From NCBI GenBank assembly GCA_900542325.1, contig UQMY01000011.1, positions 1 to 64,000 of the forward strand: a stretch of 64,000 nt of DNA. The letters run 5' to 3'. Positions 7,659-16,422 of this stretch are shown one piece after another. The notes below the pieces were generated by a model, which was given only the letters and a program-made list of their open reading frames with translations, ran no database searches and was not told the DNA's origin. The stretch's first letter is position 1. Each line of letters opens with the position of its first letter. Made by a program: the position numbers and the translations under genes. Source of the DNA: an uncultured Collinsella sp. Its GTDB lineage: Bacteria > Actinomycetota > Coriobacteriia > Coriobacteriales > Coriobacteriaceae.

Positions 7659-8861
7659 ATGGACGCTAAGTTTACCGAGCTCGTCGAGCAGCTGAACGGC
7701 CTCGATTTTAAGGGTATGTACGGCAGCGACTTCCTGCGCACCTGGGATAAGACCACCGATGAGCTCAAGGCGCTCTACATCGTCGCCGACGCCCTGCGCG
7801 AGCTGCGTGAGAACAACGTCTCGTCCAAGATCTTCGACTCGGGTCTGGCCGTTTCCCTGTTCCGCGATAACTCCACCCGTACGCGCTTCTCCTTCTCTAA
7901 GGCCGCCAACCTGCTCGGCCTTGAGCTGCAGGACCTGGACGAGAAGAAGTCCCAGATCGCTCACGGCGAGACCGTCCGCGAGACCGCTACCATGATCTCC
8001 TTCATGGCCGACGTCATCGGCATCCGCGACGACATGTACATCGGCAAGGGCGACGCCTACATGGCCGAGGTCTCCGAGTCTGTCCAGCAGGCCTACGAGG
8101 ACGGCGTTCTGGATCACCGTCCCACGCTTATCTCCCTGCAGTCCGACTCCGATCACCCCACGCAGTCCTCTGCCGACATGCTCTACCTCATCAACGAGTT
8201 TGGCGGCCTCGAGAACCTCAAGGGCAAGAAGGTTGCCGTTACCTGGGCCTACTCGCCCTCTTACGGCAAGCCGCTGTCCTGCCCGCAGTCGCTGATCAGC
8301 CTGCTGCCCCGCTTTGGCATGGACGTCACCCTGGCCCACCCCGAGGGCTACGACCTCATGCCCGAGGTCGTCGAGCGCGCTAAGGGCTACGCCGCCGAGT
8401 CCGGCACCACCTTTAAGCAGGTCAACACCATGGCCGAGGCCTTCGAGGGCGCCGACATCGTGATCCCCAAGAGCTGGGCTCCGTTTGCCGCCATGGAGAA
8501 GCGTACCAACCTGTACGCCGAGGGCGACGACGCCGGCATCGCAGCGCTCGAGAAGGAGCTGCTCGCCCAGAACGCTACGCATCAGGATTGGTGCTCCACG
8601 ACCGAGCTCATGGAGAAGACCGCCAACGGCCAGGACACCATCTTTATGCATCCGCTGCCCGCCGATATCTCCGGTGTCTCCTGCGAGCACGGCGAGGTCA
8701 ACGCCGACGTCTTCGACATGCACCGTGTGGGCATGTACAAGGAGGCCAGCTACAAGCCGTATGCCATCGCAGCCATGATGTTCCTGCAGAAGGTTGCCGA
8801 TCCCGCCGCTACCCTCAAGGCCCTCGACGAGCGCAACACCGCCCGTTGGTTCCAGGCCTAA
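7659..8861 (+). CDS. ygeW: Knotted carbamoyltransferase YgeW
   Basis: A 400-residue member of the aspartate/ornithine carbamoyltransferase superfamily with the YgeW architecture. The carbamoyl-phosphate loop is intact as FRDNSTRTRFSF (STRTR from S72). HPTQSSADM, AWAPFA-like and HPLPADISG motifs are present; the last replaces the HxLP motif of classical enzymes. The start has GGAAAGG about 10 bases upstream, and the ygeY-ygeW gap (201 bp) holds a GC-rich hairpin at 7480-7504. Its gene is followed 14 bp later by carbamate kinase, so it probably works in the phosphorolytic direction, giving carbamoyl phosphate from a ureido compound that the kinase turns into ATP. Confidence 0.93.
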   Translation: MDAKFTELVEQLNGLDFKGMYGSDFLRTWDKTTDELKALYIVADALRELRENNVSSKIFDSGLAVSLFRDNSTRTRFSFSKAANLLGLELQDLDEKKSQIAHGETVRETATMISFMADVIGIRDDMYIGKGDAYMAEVSESVQQAYEDGVLDHRPTLISLQSDSDHPTQSSADMLYLINEFGGLENLKGKKVAVTWAYSPSYGKPLSCPQSLISLLPRFGMDVTLAHPEGYDLMPEVVERAKGYAAESGTTFKQVNTMAEAFEGADIVIPKSWAPFAAMEKRTNLYAEGDDAGIAALEKELLAQNATHQDWCSTTELMEKTANGQDTIFMHPLPADISGVSCEHGEVNADVFDMHRVGMYKEASYKPYAIAAMMFLQKVADPAATLKALDERNTARWFQA

Positions 8862-8875
8862 AGCTGGGCTGAGAA

Positions 8876-9826
8876 ATGGCTAAGCGTATTGTTGTCGCCC
8901 TGGGTGGAAACGCCCTCGGCGCCAACCTTCCCGAGCAGATGGAGGCCGTCAAGACGACTTCCAAGGCTATCGTCGACCTGATCGAGGAAGGCAACGAGGT
9001 TGTCGTCGTGCATGGCAACGGCCCCCAGGTTGGCATGATCGCCAACGCGATGGCAGAGCTCACGCGCTCTAACCCTCAGAAGTACATCCCCTGCCCGCTG
9101 TCCGTTTGCGGCGCCATGAGCCAGGGCTACATTGGCTATGACCTGCAAAACGCCCTGCGCGAGGAAATGCTCGACCGCAACATCGACAAGGGTGTCGCCA
9201 CCGTGCTCACCCAGGTCGAGGTTGCGCCAGACGATCCGGCCTTTGCCGACCCGGTCAAGCCGATCGGTCCGTGGATGAGCGAGGCCGAGGCCAAGGAGCT
9301 GGAGGCCGACCGCGGCTACCAGTTCATCCACGACGAGAAGCAGGGCTTCCGTCGCGTGGTTGCCTCGCCCAAGCCCGTGAACATCGTCGAGCTCGACACC
9401 ATTAAGTCGCTCGTCGAGTCCAGCCATGTGGTGATCTCCTGCGGCGGTGGTGGCATTCCCGTCACCAAGGCCCAGGGCAACCACCTTAAGGGCGCTGCCG
9501 CCGTCATCGATAAGGACTTTGCGGCCGAGAAGCTCGCCGAGCAGCTCGACGCCGATGCCCTGATTATCCTGACGGCCGTGGAGAAGGTTGCCATTGGCTT
9601 TGGTACCGACCACGAGCAGTGGCTCGACACGCTGACCGCGGCTGACGTAAAGCGTCTATCCGAGGCCAACGAGTTCGGCCGCGGCTCAATGCTGCCCAAG
9701 GTCCAGGCCGCCTCGACGTTTGCCGAGAGCAAGCCGGGCCGCACGGCGCTTATCACGCTGCTAGAGAAGGCGCGTGACGGTCTTGCCGGCAAGACCGGTA
9801 CCACGTTTACCGGCGACGCTGAGTAG
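8876..9826 (+). CDS. arcC: Carbamate kinase
   Basis: This 316-residue amino-acid-kinase-fold enzyme converts carbamoyl phosphate and ADP to ATP, CO2 and ammonia. The glycine-rich start VVALGGNALG, VVVHGNGPQVG, the SQGYIGY motif and VISCGGGGIPV are all typical of carbamate kinases, and length is normal. It corresponds by context to E. coli yqeA. It lies 14 bp after ygeW and is followed by a strong hairpin terminator, so ygeX-ygeY-ygeW-arcC look like one transcript that ends in substrate-level ATP formation. Confidence 0.95.
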   Translation: MAKRIVVALGGNALGANLPEQMEAVKTTSKAIVDLIEEGNEVVVVHGNGPQVGMIANAMAELTRSNPQKYIPCPLSVCGAMSQGYIGYDLQNALREEMLDRNIDKGVATVLTQVEVAPDDPAFADPVKPIGPWMSEAEAKELEADRGYQFIHDEKQGFRRVVASPKPVNIVELDTIKSLVESSHVVISCGGGGIPVTKAQGNHLKGAAAVIDKDFAAEKLAEQLDADALIILTAVEKVAIGFGTDHEQWLDTLTAADVKRLSEANEFGRGSMLPKVQAASTFAESKPGRTALITLLEKARDGLAGKTGTTFTGDAE

Positions 9827-9844
9827 GCATATCTGCACCATTGA

Positions 9845-9880
9845 GGAGGGTGCCCTGCGTCGCGGGGTGCCCTCCTTTGT
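9845..9880 (+). terminator. Terminator after carbamate kinase
   Basis: GGAGGGTGCCC pairs (two G-U) with GGGGTGCCCTCC, followed by TTTGTG. It separates the catabolic operon from the cofactor genes. Confidence 0.75.
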
Positions 9881-10004
9881 GCTATGGGGAGCCAAGGGGC
9901 GGTCGCTGGAAAAACGAGCACATGCCTGTTCCGACGGAGTGTGAGCTTGGTATGGTGGGTATAGCAACTATGGTGTCCAAGGCAGCCAGGGGAGGTTTGC
10001 GGAG

Positions 10005-10619
10005 ATGAAACTCGGTTGCGTCATTATGGCTTCGGGCGAGGGCAAGCGGTTTGGCTCCAACAAGATGCTTGCCGATATCTATGGCGAGCCGCTGATTGCC
10101 CGGACTATCGATTCGGTTCCCCGGGACTTTGACGTCGTGGTTTCGACGCGTTGGCCCGAGGTCGCCCAGATTTGCGAGGACAAGCATTGCCCGTGCGTGC
10201 TGCACGATGGCAAACTGCGCAGCGAAAGCGTCCGTGCGGGCCTTTCGTGGGGGGTCGATCGCAACTGGAAAGGCTGCTTCTTTTTGCCGGGCGACCAGCC
10301 GCTCGTGAGTTCGGATTCTTTTGAGGCTATGGTTCGTGCATTTGACGAGCGTGGCCGCAAGCATCCGGTGCGTCTTGCGTGCAACGGTGAGCCTTCGAGC
10401 CCGGTGCTCTTTCCGGCGGAACTGTTCGATGCACTTATGTGTCTTGAGGGTAAGGACGGCGGCGGTTCGATCCTCAAGGACCGTACCGACGTGGTGCTGG
10501 TCGAGGCGCGTGCCTACGAGCTGTGGGACGTCGATACCGTCAAGGGACAGCGACGCATAACGGAGCATATCGCCGCCTGCTCGTATTTTGATCGCGTGGC
10601 CAACTGCATCAATCAATAA
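10005..10619 (+). CDS. mocA: MocA/YgfJ-like molybdopterin cytidylyltransferase
   Basis: A 204-residue NTP-transferase-fold protein. The N terminus IMASGEGKRFGSNKM is a slightly altered form of the LAAGxGxRxGxxK nucleotide-binding loop, and GDQPLVSSDSF is the metal/nucleotide motif of the MocA/MobA group. In molybdenum-hydroxylase clusters this protein attaches CMP to molybdopterin. It lies 9 bp before hyuA, so the two are co-transcribed. The first loop has Ser in place of the common second Ala, as in E. coli YgfJ-like members. A MobA-like GMP-adding function is less likely given the neighbourhood. Confidence 0.82.
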   Translation: MKLGCVIMASGEGKRFGSNKMLADIYGEPLIARTIDSVPRDFDVVVSTRWPEVAQICEDKHCPCVLHDGKLRSESVRAGLSWGVDRNWKGCFFLPGDQPLVSSDSFEAMVRAFDERGRKHPVRLACNGEPSSPVLFPAELFDALMCLEGKDGGGSILKDRTDVVLVEARAYELWDVDTVKGQRRITEHIAACSYFDRVANCINQ

Positions 10620-10628
10620 GGAGCAATT

Positions 10629-11996
10629 ATGATCATCATCAAAAACGGCGCACTCGTGACGCCCCAGGGGCTTCGCCGCGCCGATCTTGCCATGGATGGC
10701 GATAAGATCGTGCGGATTGCCGCGGCGATTGAGCCGGCCGAGGGCGATACCGTCGAGGATGCTGCGGGCTGCTGGGTGTTCCCGGGCTTTATCGATGGGC
10801 ACACGCACATGCAGTGCTGGACCGGCATGGATTGGACAGCCGATAGCTTTGAGACCGGCACGCGCGCGGCTGCCTGCGGCGGCACGACGACCATTGTGGA
10901 CTACGCGACGGCCGATCGCGGCGTGACCATGCCCGATGCCTTGGTCGAGTGGCATCATCGCGCCGACGGCACCTGCACCGCCAACTATGCCTTCCATATG
11001 GCGCTTGCCGAGTGGAATGAGCGCAACCGCGCCGATCTTTCGGCCATGCGCGAGGCGGGCGTGTCGTCGTTTAAGACCTACTTTGCCTACGACCATCTGC
11101 GCCTGGACGATGCCGAGACGCTCGAGGTGCTGGAGGAGCTCAAGCGCGTGGGCGGTATCCTGTGCGTGCATTGCGAGAACGGCACGTTGGTCAACGCGCT
11201 GCAGAAGCGCGTGTTTGAGCAGGGTATCCACGGGCCCGAGGGCCATGCGCTCAGCCGTCCGGACGTGTGTGAGGCCGAGGCCGTGAGCCGCCTGCTGTAT
11301 CTGGCGCACTTGGCCGGGGACGCTCCGGTCAACGTGGTGCACCTTTCGACCAAGCTGGGGCTCGAGGCCATTCGCGCTGCCAAAGCGCGCGGGCAGAAGA
11401 ACATCTATGTCGAGACATGCCCTCAGTATCTGATGCTCGACGACACCTGCTATCTGGAGCAGGGCGAGGACGGCTTTGCGGGCGCCAAGTACGTGATGAG
11501 TCCGCCGCTGCGCCATGCCGGCGACCGTGCGGCACTGCGCGAGGCGCTTGTGGCCGGCGAGATCGATACGATTGCGACCGACCACTGTAGCTTTAACCTG
11601 CACGGGCAAAAGGACCGCGGGCGCGACGACTTCCGCGCGATTCCCAACGGCGGACCCGGCGTGGAGCATCGCCCCGTCGCGATCGCTACGAGCTTTGAGG
11701 GACAGCTGGGCCCCGAGGATCTGTGCCGCCTGATGAGCGAGAACCCGGCGCGCGTCTTTGGCATGTATCCGCACAAGGGCTGTCTTGCCGAGGGCGCCGA
11801 TGCCGACGTGTGCGTGTGGGATCCCAAGGCGCGCTGGACGATTAGCGCCGCGACGCAGCATCAGGCCGTGGACTACACGCCGCTCGAGGGCTTTGAGGCG
11901 CACGGCCGCGCCAAGGCCGTGTTTGTGAACGGCGTGCTGGCTGCACGCGACGGCGAGCCCACCGGAGCCCAACCCGGCCGCTACGTCCCCCGCTAA
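10629..11996 (+). CDS. hyuA: Dihydropyrimidinase/hydantoinase
   Basis: A 455-residue cyclic amidohydrolase, like E. coli HyuA (YgeZ), that opens five- or six-membered cyclic imide rings. The binuclear metal site is complete: GHTHM (H58, H60), the carboxylated lysine K149 in SFKTYFAY, VHCENG, VHLSTK and TDHCSF. AGGATAAT-like spacing is absent, but AAGGAG lies directly upstream of the ATG. In urate-degrading clusters this enzyme is thought to open an imidazolone or hydantoin intermediate. It is followed by a palindromic repeat and then the convergent yqeC. Confidence 0.92.
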   Translation: MIIIKNGALVTPQGLRRADLAMDGDKIVRIAAAIEPAEGDTVEDAAGCWVFPGFIDGHTHMQCWTGMDWTADSFETGTRAAACGGTTTIVDYATADRGVTMPDALVEWHHRADGTCTANYAFHMALAEWNERNRADLSAMREAGVSSFKTYFAYDHLRLDDAETLEVLEELKRVGGILCVHCENGTLVNALQKRVFEQGIHGPEGHALSRPDVCEAEAVSRLLYLAHLAGDAPVNVVHLSTKLGLEAIRAAKARGQKNIYVETCPQYLMLDDTCYLEQGEDGFAGAKYVMSPPLRHAGDRAALREALVAGEIDTIATDHCSFNLHGQKDRGRDDFRAIPNGGPGVEHRPVAIATSFEGQLGPEDLCRLMSENPARVFGMYPHKGCLAEGADADVCVWDPKARWTISAATQHQAVDYTPLEGFEAHGRAKAVFVNGVLAARDGEPTGAQPGRYVPR

Positions 11997-12022
11997 CAGA
12001 AAGGGCGCCGGATTCCCTTCGC

Positions 12023-12089
12023 AGTTGCGGTGAAATAGTTCCTGTTTAGCCGCCAAATAGGCCGTTTCAGGAACTATTCCACCGCAACT
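12023..12089. repeat. 67-bp palindromic element, copy 1
   Basis: A 22-bp inverted repeat with one mismatch (12023-12044/12068-12089), beginning AGTTGCGGTGAAATAGTTCC, with a 23-nt loop. It lies between the convergent genes hyuA and yqeC. The same element occurs at 14817 and 16328. Confidence 0.9.
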
Positions 12090-12114
12090 TATAGGTCTGG
12101 TGGGGCAGCGCCGG

Positions 12115-12849
12115 CTATTTGAGGCCGGTGGCGACGATGGGGCGGCTGAGGGCGGCTTCGAAGCGATCTGCCATTGTTGGGTCGGCAAGTGTGTCGACTT
12201 GGTTGAGCATGACGCGTGCGGTGCTGAGCTTCAGCGCCTGCATCTCGGCATTGAGCACCTGGGCGACGCGCTCGGGCGTGGCGATGTCGGTGGGCTCGCA
12301 GGCGCAGCGCTCGCAGAAGATCTCGGGGCGGTGGACAACCTCGGCGACGGGCTTGCCGAGCCCCGAGGCGCCGACGACCCAGACGGTGTTGGCCGTGCCA
12401 GAGGGAATCACCGGCTCCCAGGCGGCGTGGGCCTTGAGCGGGAGCCGCTTGCTGCCGTCCGCCTCGGCCAACACATAATCAAAGCGCTGCGCCAGCTGGT
12501 CGAGCGGCTCAGCGGGGGTGGAGAGCTTGCCTGTCTGGGGGTCCAAGACGCCTGCCTGGCAGATGCTTCCGCGCGCAAGGCCCGCGCAGGCCTCGCAGGT
12601 GCAGCCTGGGGCGTGTAAGGCACCTGGTTTCCAAGGTGCGGCGTCCAGGCGACGACTCGACCCGTCCCATGGCACGCCGGCGACGGGAAACATGTGCGTG
12701 GTGGTGCAGAGGAGCACGCGACAGCCAGCGCGCATGAGCTCAAGACCCATCGTCTTGAGCAAGGTCGACTTGCCGCCGCTGCCGATAATCGCGGTAATGC
12801 CCGGCTCGATCCTGAGCGCCGAGGCAAGATTGCCACTAACCGTTTCCAT
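12115..12849 (-). CDS. yqeC: YqeC: selenium-dependent hydroxylase accessory protein
   Basis: A 244-residue P-loop protein of the YqeC family, found with selenium-dependent molybdenum hydroxylases and thought to help load the labile selenium cofactor. The Walker A motif is GSGGKST near residues 24-30, CTTTHMF follows, and EADGSKRLPLKAH is the family hallmark. A Cys-rich insertion (CTCEAC) near residue 85 could bind metal. It is transcribed opposite to yqeB with a 102-bp gap containing TATAAT at 12863-12868. Confidence 0.88.
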   Translation of the reverse strand: METVSGNLASALRIEPGITAIIGSGGKSTLLKTMGLELMRAGCRVLLCTTTHMFPVAGVPWDGSSRRLDAAPWKPGALHAPGCTCEACAGLARGSICQAGVLDPQTGKLSTPAEPLDQLAQRFDYVLAEADGSKRLPLKAHAAWEPVIPSGTANTVWVVGASGLGKPVAEVVHRPEIFCERCACEPTDIATPERVAQVLNAEMQALKLSTARVMLNQVDTLADPTMADRFEAALSRPIVATGLK

Positions 12850-12951
12850 CTGTTCACCGCCGTATAATATTGTGATAATAAATAATCATCAGAGTAGCGG
12901 TCGAACCGCTTTTGCTCTGCTCAAACCGTAGCACAGGGAGGTGCCCCAGGA

Positions 12952-13746
12952 ATGCTCGTTTATGTTCGCGGCGCCGGCGATATCGCCACGGGCGTCGCCG
13001 CTCGCTTGGTGCGCGCCGGCGTGTCGGTCGTTATGGCCGATATCGCGGTTCCCACGTGCATCCGTCGCACAATCAGTTTTTGCGAGGCCATTCGCCTGGG
13101 CGAGGTCCAGGTCGAGGGCATTCGCGCTTGCTTGGCGCAGACGCCGGCAGAGGCGCTCGAGATTACCCAAGCGGGGGATGTTGCCGTCGTGGTGGACCCT
13201 CAGGCCAAGATGCTCGATGAGCTTAAACCCGCGGCTGTGGTCGACGCGATTTTGGCCAAGCGCAACCTGGGCACTACGCGCGACATGGCGCCTGCCGTCA
13301 TCGCCGTGGGGCCGGGCTTTACCGCGCCGGTTGACTGCGACGCCGTGGTCGAGACCATGCGCGGGCATTTTCTCGGACGTGTCATTACCCAAGGTTCGCC
13401 CCAGCCCAACACGGGCGTGCCGGGCATTATCGCCGGCTATGGCAAGGAGCGCGTTATCCATAGCCCCGCCGCCGGCGTGTTTCGGTCCGACCGCGCAATC
13501 GGCGACATCGTGAGCGCCGGAGACGTGATTGGCTACGCGGGCGATACGCCCATGTATACGCAGATCGATGGCTGCTTGCGCGGCCTTTTGGCCGACGGCG
13601 TTCAGGTGACCGAGGGCTTTAAATGTGCCGACGTCGACCCGCGCGGCGATGCCAGCTATATCAACTACATTTCGGACAAAGCGACGTCGGTCGGCGGCGG
13701 CGCGCTCGAGGCGCTCGCTATGCTCACCGGTGTCTTTAGAGGATAG
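12952..13746 (+). CDS. yqeB: YqeB/EF2563-family selenium-hydroxylase protein
   Basis: A 264-residue protein of the EF2563/YqeB family, a marker of selenium-dependent molybdenum hydroxylase systems. The N-terminal RGAGDIATGVAARL is a dinucleotide-binding-type glycine loop, and GPGFTAPVDCDAVVETMRGH is typical of the family. Its molecular role is not established; selenium insertion or mobilisation is the usual proposal. It is followed 9 bp later by the XdhC-family gene, so the two are probably translationally linked. Confidence 0.9.
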   Translation: MLVYVRGAGDIATGVAARLVRAGVSVVMADIAVPTCIRRTISFCEAIRLGEVQVEGIRACLAQTPAEALEITQAGDVAVVVDPQAKMLDELKPAAVVDAILAKRNLGTTRDMAPAVIAVGPGFTAPVDCDAVVETMRGHFLGRVITQGSPQPNTGVPGIIAGYGKERVIHSPAAGVFRSDRAIGDIVSAGDVIGYAGDTPMYTQIDGCLRGLLADGVQVTEGFKCADVDPRGDASYINYISDKATSVGGGALEALAMLTGVFRG

Positions 13747-13755
13747 AAGGCGGCA

Positions 13756-14799
13756 ATGGAAAAGCTCGATGTTGTGAATGCGGCGCTTGCCGCCTTGCGT
13801 GCTGGTGAGACGTGCGAACTGGTGGTAGTGGCCGGCACAGCGGGGTCGTCGCCGCGCGGCGTGGGCGCCTGGATGACCGTCTTTGCCGATGGCAGCCAGG
13901 CGGGCACTATCGGCGGTGGCAAGATTGAACTCTTTGCGCTGGATGAAGCGCGCGAGCTCCTGAGCGCGGGACAGTCGCGTCTGGTCCGCTACACCATGGG
14001 CGGCGAGAACTCCGATACCGGCATGATCTGCGGCGGAGCCATCTGCCTGTGCTACCTGCATCTGGATGCGACTCAGGCACCGTTGTTCCAGGAAATTGCC
14101 GACGTCTTGGCCTATCGGCGCATCGGCGACTTCGTCATCGACTTTGAGCCGTTTATCGCGAGCGCGCTCGAGGGCGATGTGGCCGAGTACCATGGCGAGG
14201 AATCGCGCCGCACCATTGCGGGCTGCCCCGGGCTTTCGCTGGTGGAGGAGGGGAGTAAGGTCACCTACACCAACGCCGCCTCCGAGATTCCCGTGGCGCA
14301 CGTCGAGACGCTCTGCCCCGAGGGCCTGACCTATATCTTTGGCTGCGGCCACGTGGGCGCCGCGACGGCGCGGGTGCTCACGGCGGCGGGTTTTGCCGTC
14401 GTGGCCTGCGACGACCGCCCCGGCACGCTGACCCCCGAATGGGTGCCCGGTGTCTACGACCGTCGTCTGGTCGACTACAGGAACCTGAGCGAGCAGTGCC
14501 CCATCGGCCCGCGCGACCTGGTGGTCGTTGCCACAGCAGGCCATAAGTCCGATATCGACGTGGTGATTCAGGCCATGCGCGCCAAACCCGCCTATCTGGG
14601 CTGCTTGGGCTCGCGCCGTAAGACGGCCTTTGTGCGTGCCCGCCTGGAGCAGGAGGGCTTTACGCAGGAGCAAATCGACGAGCTGCACCTGCCGATCGGC
14701 GTTGCCATTCAGGCCGAGGACCCCGAGGAGATCGCTATCTCCATCGCTGCCGAGATGATTCACCTGCGCCGTACCAAACTCGTCCCCCGTAAGCGCTAA
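13756..14799 (+). CDS. xdhC: XdhC-family molybdenum cofactor chaperone
   Basis: A 347-residue XdhC/CoxI-family protein. The N-terminal domain (about 1-95) contains GTAGSSPRGVGAWM and GTIGGGKIE. The C-terminal Rossmann domain (about 185-330) contains YIFGCGHVGAATARVL, VACDDRP and LGSRRKTA, all standard for XdhC. Such proteins bind and sulfurate molybdenum cofactor and hand it to the xanthine dehydrogenase type hydroxylase. The hydroxylase itself is not in this window. A 67-bp palindromic repeat begins 17 bp after its stop. Confidence 0.88.
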   Translation: MEKLDVVNAALAALRAGETCELVVVAGTAGSSPRGVGAWMTVFADGSQAGTIGGGKIELFALDEARELLSAGQSRLVRYTMGGENSDTGMICGGAICLCYLHLDATQAPLFQEIADVLAYRRIGDFVIDFEPFIASALEGDVAEYHGEESRRTIAGCPGLSLVEEGSKVTYTNAASEIPVAHVETLCPEGLTYIFGCGHVGAATARVLTAAGFAVVACDDRPGTLTPEWVPGVYDRRLVDYRNLSEQCPIGPRDLVVVATAGHKSDIDVVIQAMRAKPAYLGCLGSRRKTAFVRARLEQEGFTQEQIDELHLPIGVAIQAEDPEEIAISIAAEMIHLRRTKLVPRKR

Positions 14800-14816
14800 T
14801 CGCATCCCCATTAATA

Positions 14817-14883
14817 AGTTGCGGTGAAATAGTTCCTAGATAAGCCTGACGGGCGGTCAGCCAGGAACTATTTCACCGCAACT
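14817..14883. repeat. 67-bp palindromic element, copy 2
   Basis: A perfect 21-bp inverted repeat (14817-14837/14863-14883) beginning AGTTGCGGTGAAATAGTTCC, with an inner CTGAC/GTCAG stem. It lies between xdhC and the permease. Confidence 0.9.
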
Positions 14884-14943
14884 GCTGTTTGACTCCGGGG
14901 GATGCAGGATTGCGGGCCAAAATGCTACCTGTGCCATATGCCC

Positions 14944-14949
14944 TATAAT
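14944..14949 (+). promoter_or_regulatory. Candidate -10 of the permease gene
   Basis: TATAAT lies 51 bases before the permease start at 15001. No good -35 is found at 16-18 bp, so it may depend on an activator. Its position argues against the more upstream in-frame ATG at 14902. Confidence 0.4.
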
Positions 14950-15000
14950 GTCCGACCGTTGAGCGGCATGGGGCCGCTGCTTAAGGTATGGGAGGCGCAA

Positions 15001-16314
15001 ATGGCAGAGTCGGCAGCAGGGGATGCCCTGTTCGAGCGTACGGGAAATGTTTCGTTTGTGCAGGTATTACCCCATGCGCTGCAGCATGTGCTGGCGGCAT
15101 TCGCTGGTATCGTCACGCCCGCCATCATTATCGCGTCGGTCTGTGGCTTTACCCCTCAAGAGGAAGCCGCTGTCATTCAGGCGTCGCTCGTCCTCTCGGC
15201 GCTCGACATTTTCCTTCAACAGTTCCCCATAAAAGGTGTTGTCGGTTCGGGCCTGCCCATCGTGATGGGCGCGAGCTTCACCTTCGTGCCGGCGCTCAAG
15301 GCGGTCGGTCTTGAGCTCGGCTTTGAGGCCGTGCTGGGCGCCCAGGTAATCGGCGGCGCACTCGTCGTGCTCTTCGGCCTGCTGTTTAGGCGTGTGAGCT
15401 TTCTGTTCCCGGCCCCGGTGCTTGGCACCGTCATCTTTGTCATTGGCCTGTCGTTATGCCCAGTGGCAGTTGCCTCCATGGCGGGCGGGGAGGGCGCTGC
15501 CGATTTTGGCAGTGTCACCAACTGGGCCGTCGCGCTCGTGACGTTTGTCGTCACCTTTATGGCCGGTAACTACGGCAAGGGCGCGCTTAGGCTGGGCAGC
15601 ATCCTGGCCGGTATCTGCGCGGGCTTTGTTTTGGCTGCAGTGTTGGGCATGGTCGATTTCTCGGCCATCGCGACCGCCAGCTGGTTTGCTCCGCCTGCCC
15701 TGGGCGCCCATCGCCTGGTGTTCGACCCGGCCGCGTGCGCCGTCGTGGGCGTTGTCGCCATTGTCAACGCCGTGCAGGTCATGGGCGAGTTTGCCGCTGT
15801 CTCGTCCGCTGCGCTCGATACCCCTGCGACCGATAGCCAGATTTCGGGCGGTCTGATCGCCAACGGCCTGGTCGGTATGCTGTCAGGCTTTTTTGGCGGC
15901 GTCCCCACGGCAACCTTTGGCCAGAATGTGGGCATTATCGCCGAGAACAAGGTCGTCAATCGCATGGTCTTTACGCTTGCGGCTGCCATCCTGCTCATCG
16001 CGGGCCTGCTGCCCAAGTGTGCGGCGGTGCTCACGTCTATTCCGCAGCCGGTCATCGGTGGCGCCACGATTGGCGTGTTCGCGACCATCGGTATGAACGG
16101 TGTGGTCATGTTTGCCCGCCACGGCCTGTCTCAGCGCGATACCACGCTCATGGGTCTCTCTATCGCCTTTGGCACGGGCATTGAGCGCACTGCCGGCGCG
16201 CTTGCCGGCGCTGGATTCCCCGCATGGGTCGGCACCGTTTTTGGCGGATCCTCCATTGCCGTCGCCGCGCTCGTTGCTGTGATCCTCAACCTGGTCCTCC
16301 CGCGCCAAAAATAA
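15001..16314 (+). CDS. NCS2 uracil/xanthine-family permease
   Basis: A 437-residue integral membrane protein with the 12-14 hydrophobic segments of the nucleobase:cation symporter-2 family. QHVLAAFAGIVTPA is the family's first-helix motif, GSGLPIVMGASFTFVP and GGVPTATFGQNVGII correspond to its substrate-binding half-helices. E. coli relatives (YgfO/XanQ, UacT) carry xanthine or urate with protons, and the cluster context favours xanthine or urate over uracil. I chose ATG 15001 because GGGAGGCG lies upstream. It is flanked on both sides by copies of the 67-bp palindrome. Confidence 0.9.
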   Translation: MAESAAGDALFERTGNVSFVQVLPHALQHVLAAFAGIVTPAIIIASVCGFTPQEEAAVIQASLVLSALDIFLQQFPIKGVVGSGLPIVMGASFTFVPALKAVGLELGFEAVLGAQVIGGALVVLFGLLFRRVSFLFPAPVLGTVIFVIGLSLCPVAVASMAGGEGAADFGSVTNWAVALVTFVVTFMAGNYGKGALRLGSILAGICAGFVLAAVLGMVDFSAIATASWFAPPALGAHRLVFDPAACAVVGVVAIVNAVQVMGEFAAVSSAALDTPATDSQISGGLIANGLVGMLSGFFGGVPTATFGQNVGIIAENKVVNRMVFTLAAAILLIAGLLPKCAAVLTSIPQPVIGGATIGVFATIGMNGVVMFARHGLSQRDTTLMGLSIAFGTGIERTAGALAGAGFPAWVGTVFGGSSIAVAALVAVILNLVLPRQK

Positions 16315-16327
16315 CGCCCCATATATG

Positions 16328-16394
16328 AGTTGCGGTGGAATAGGGACTGTTTAAGCCTTTTAAGCCGTCAAACGGTCCCTATTTCACCGCAACT
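16328..16394. repeat. 67-bp palindromic element, copy 3
   Basis: Arms 16328-16347 and 16375-16394 (20 bp, one mismatch). Compared with copies 1 and 2, TTCC has become GGAC in one arm with the matching change in the other arm, so pairing is kept. It lies between the permease and the ribosomal operon. Confidence 0.9.
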
Positions 16395-16395
16395 G

Positions 16396-16422
16396 CCATT
16401 TTCCTCCGTCCCCTAGGGATCA
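16396..16422 (-). repeat. GGGGACGGAGG repeat, single arm
   Basis: Read on the minus strand this is TGATCCCTAGGGGACGGAGG followed by AAAATGG. It directly abuts the 67-bp palindrome and is related to 35062-35090 and to both arms of 58365-58449. Confidence 0.7.

Noticed and set aside
9882..14811. Very long minus-strand frames opposite hyuA and yqeB/xdhC
   Set aside because: They are antisense shadows caused by strong NNC/NNG codon bias of the real genes; the products are Arg/Ala/His-rich with no family pattern.
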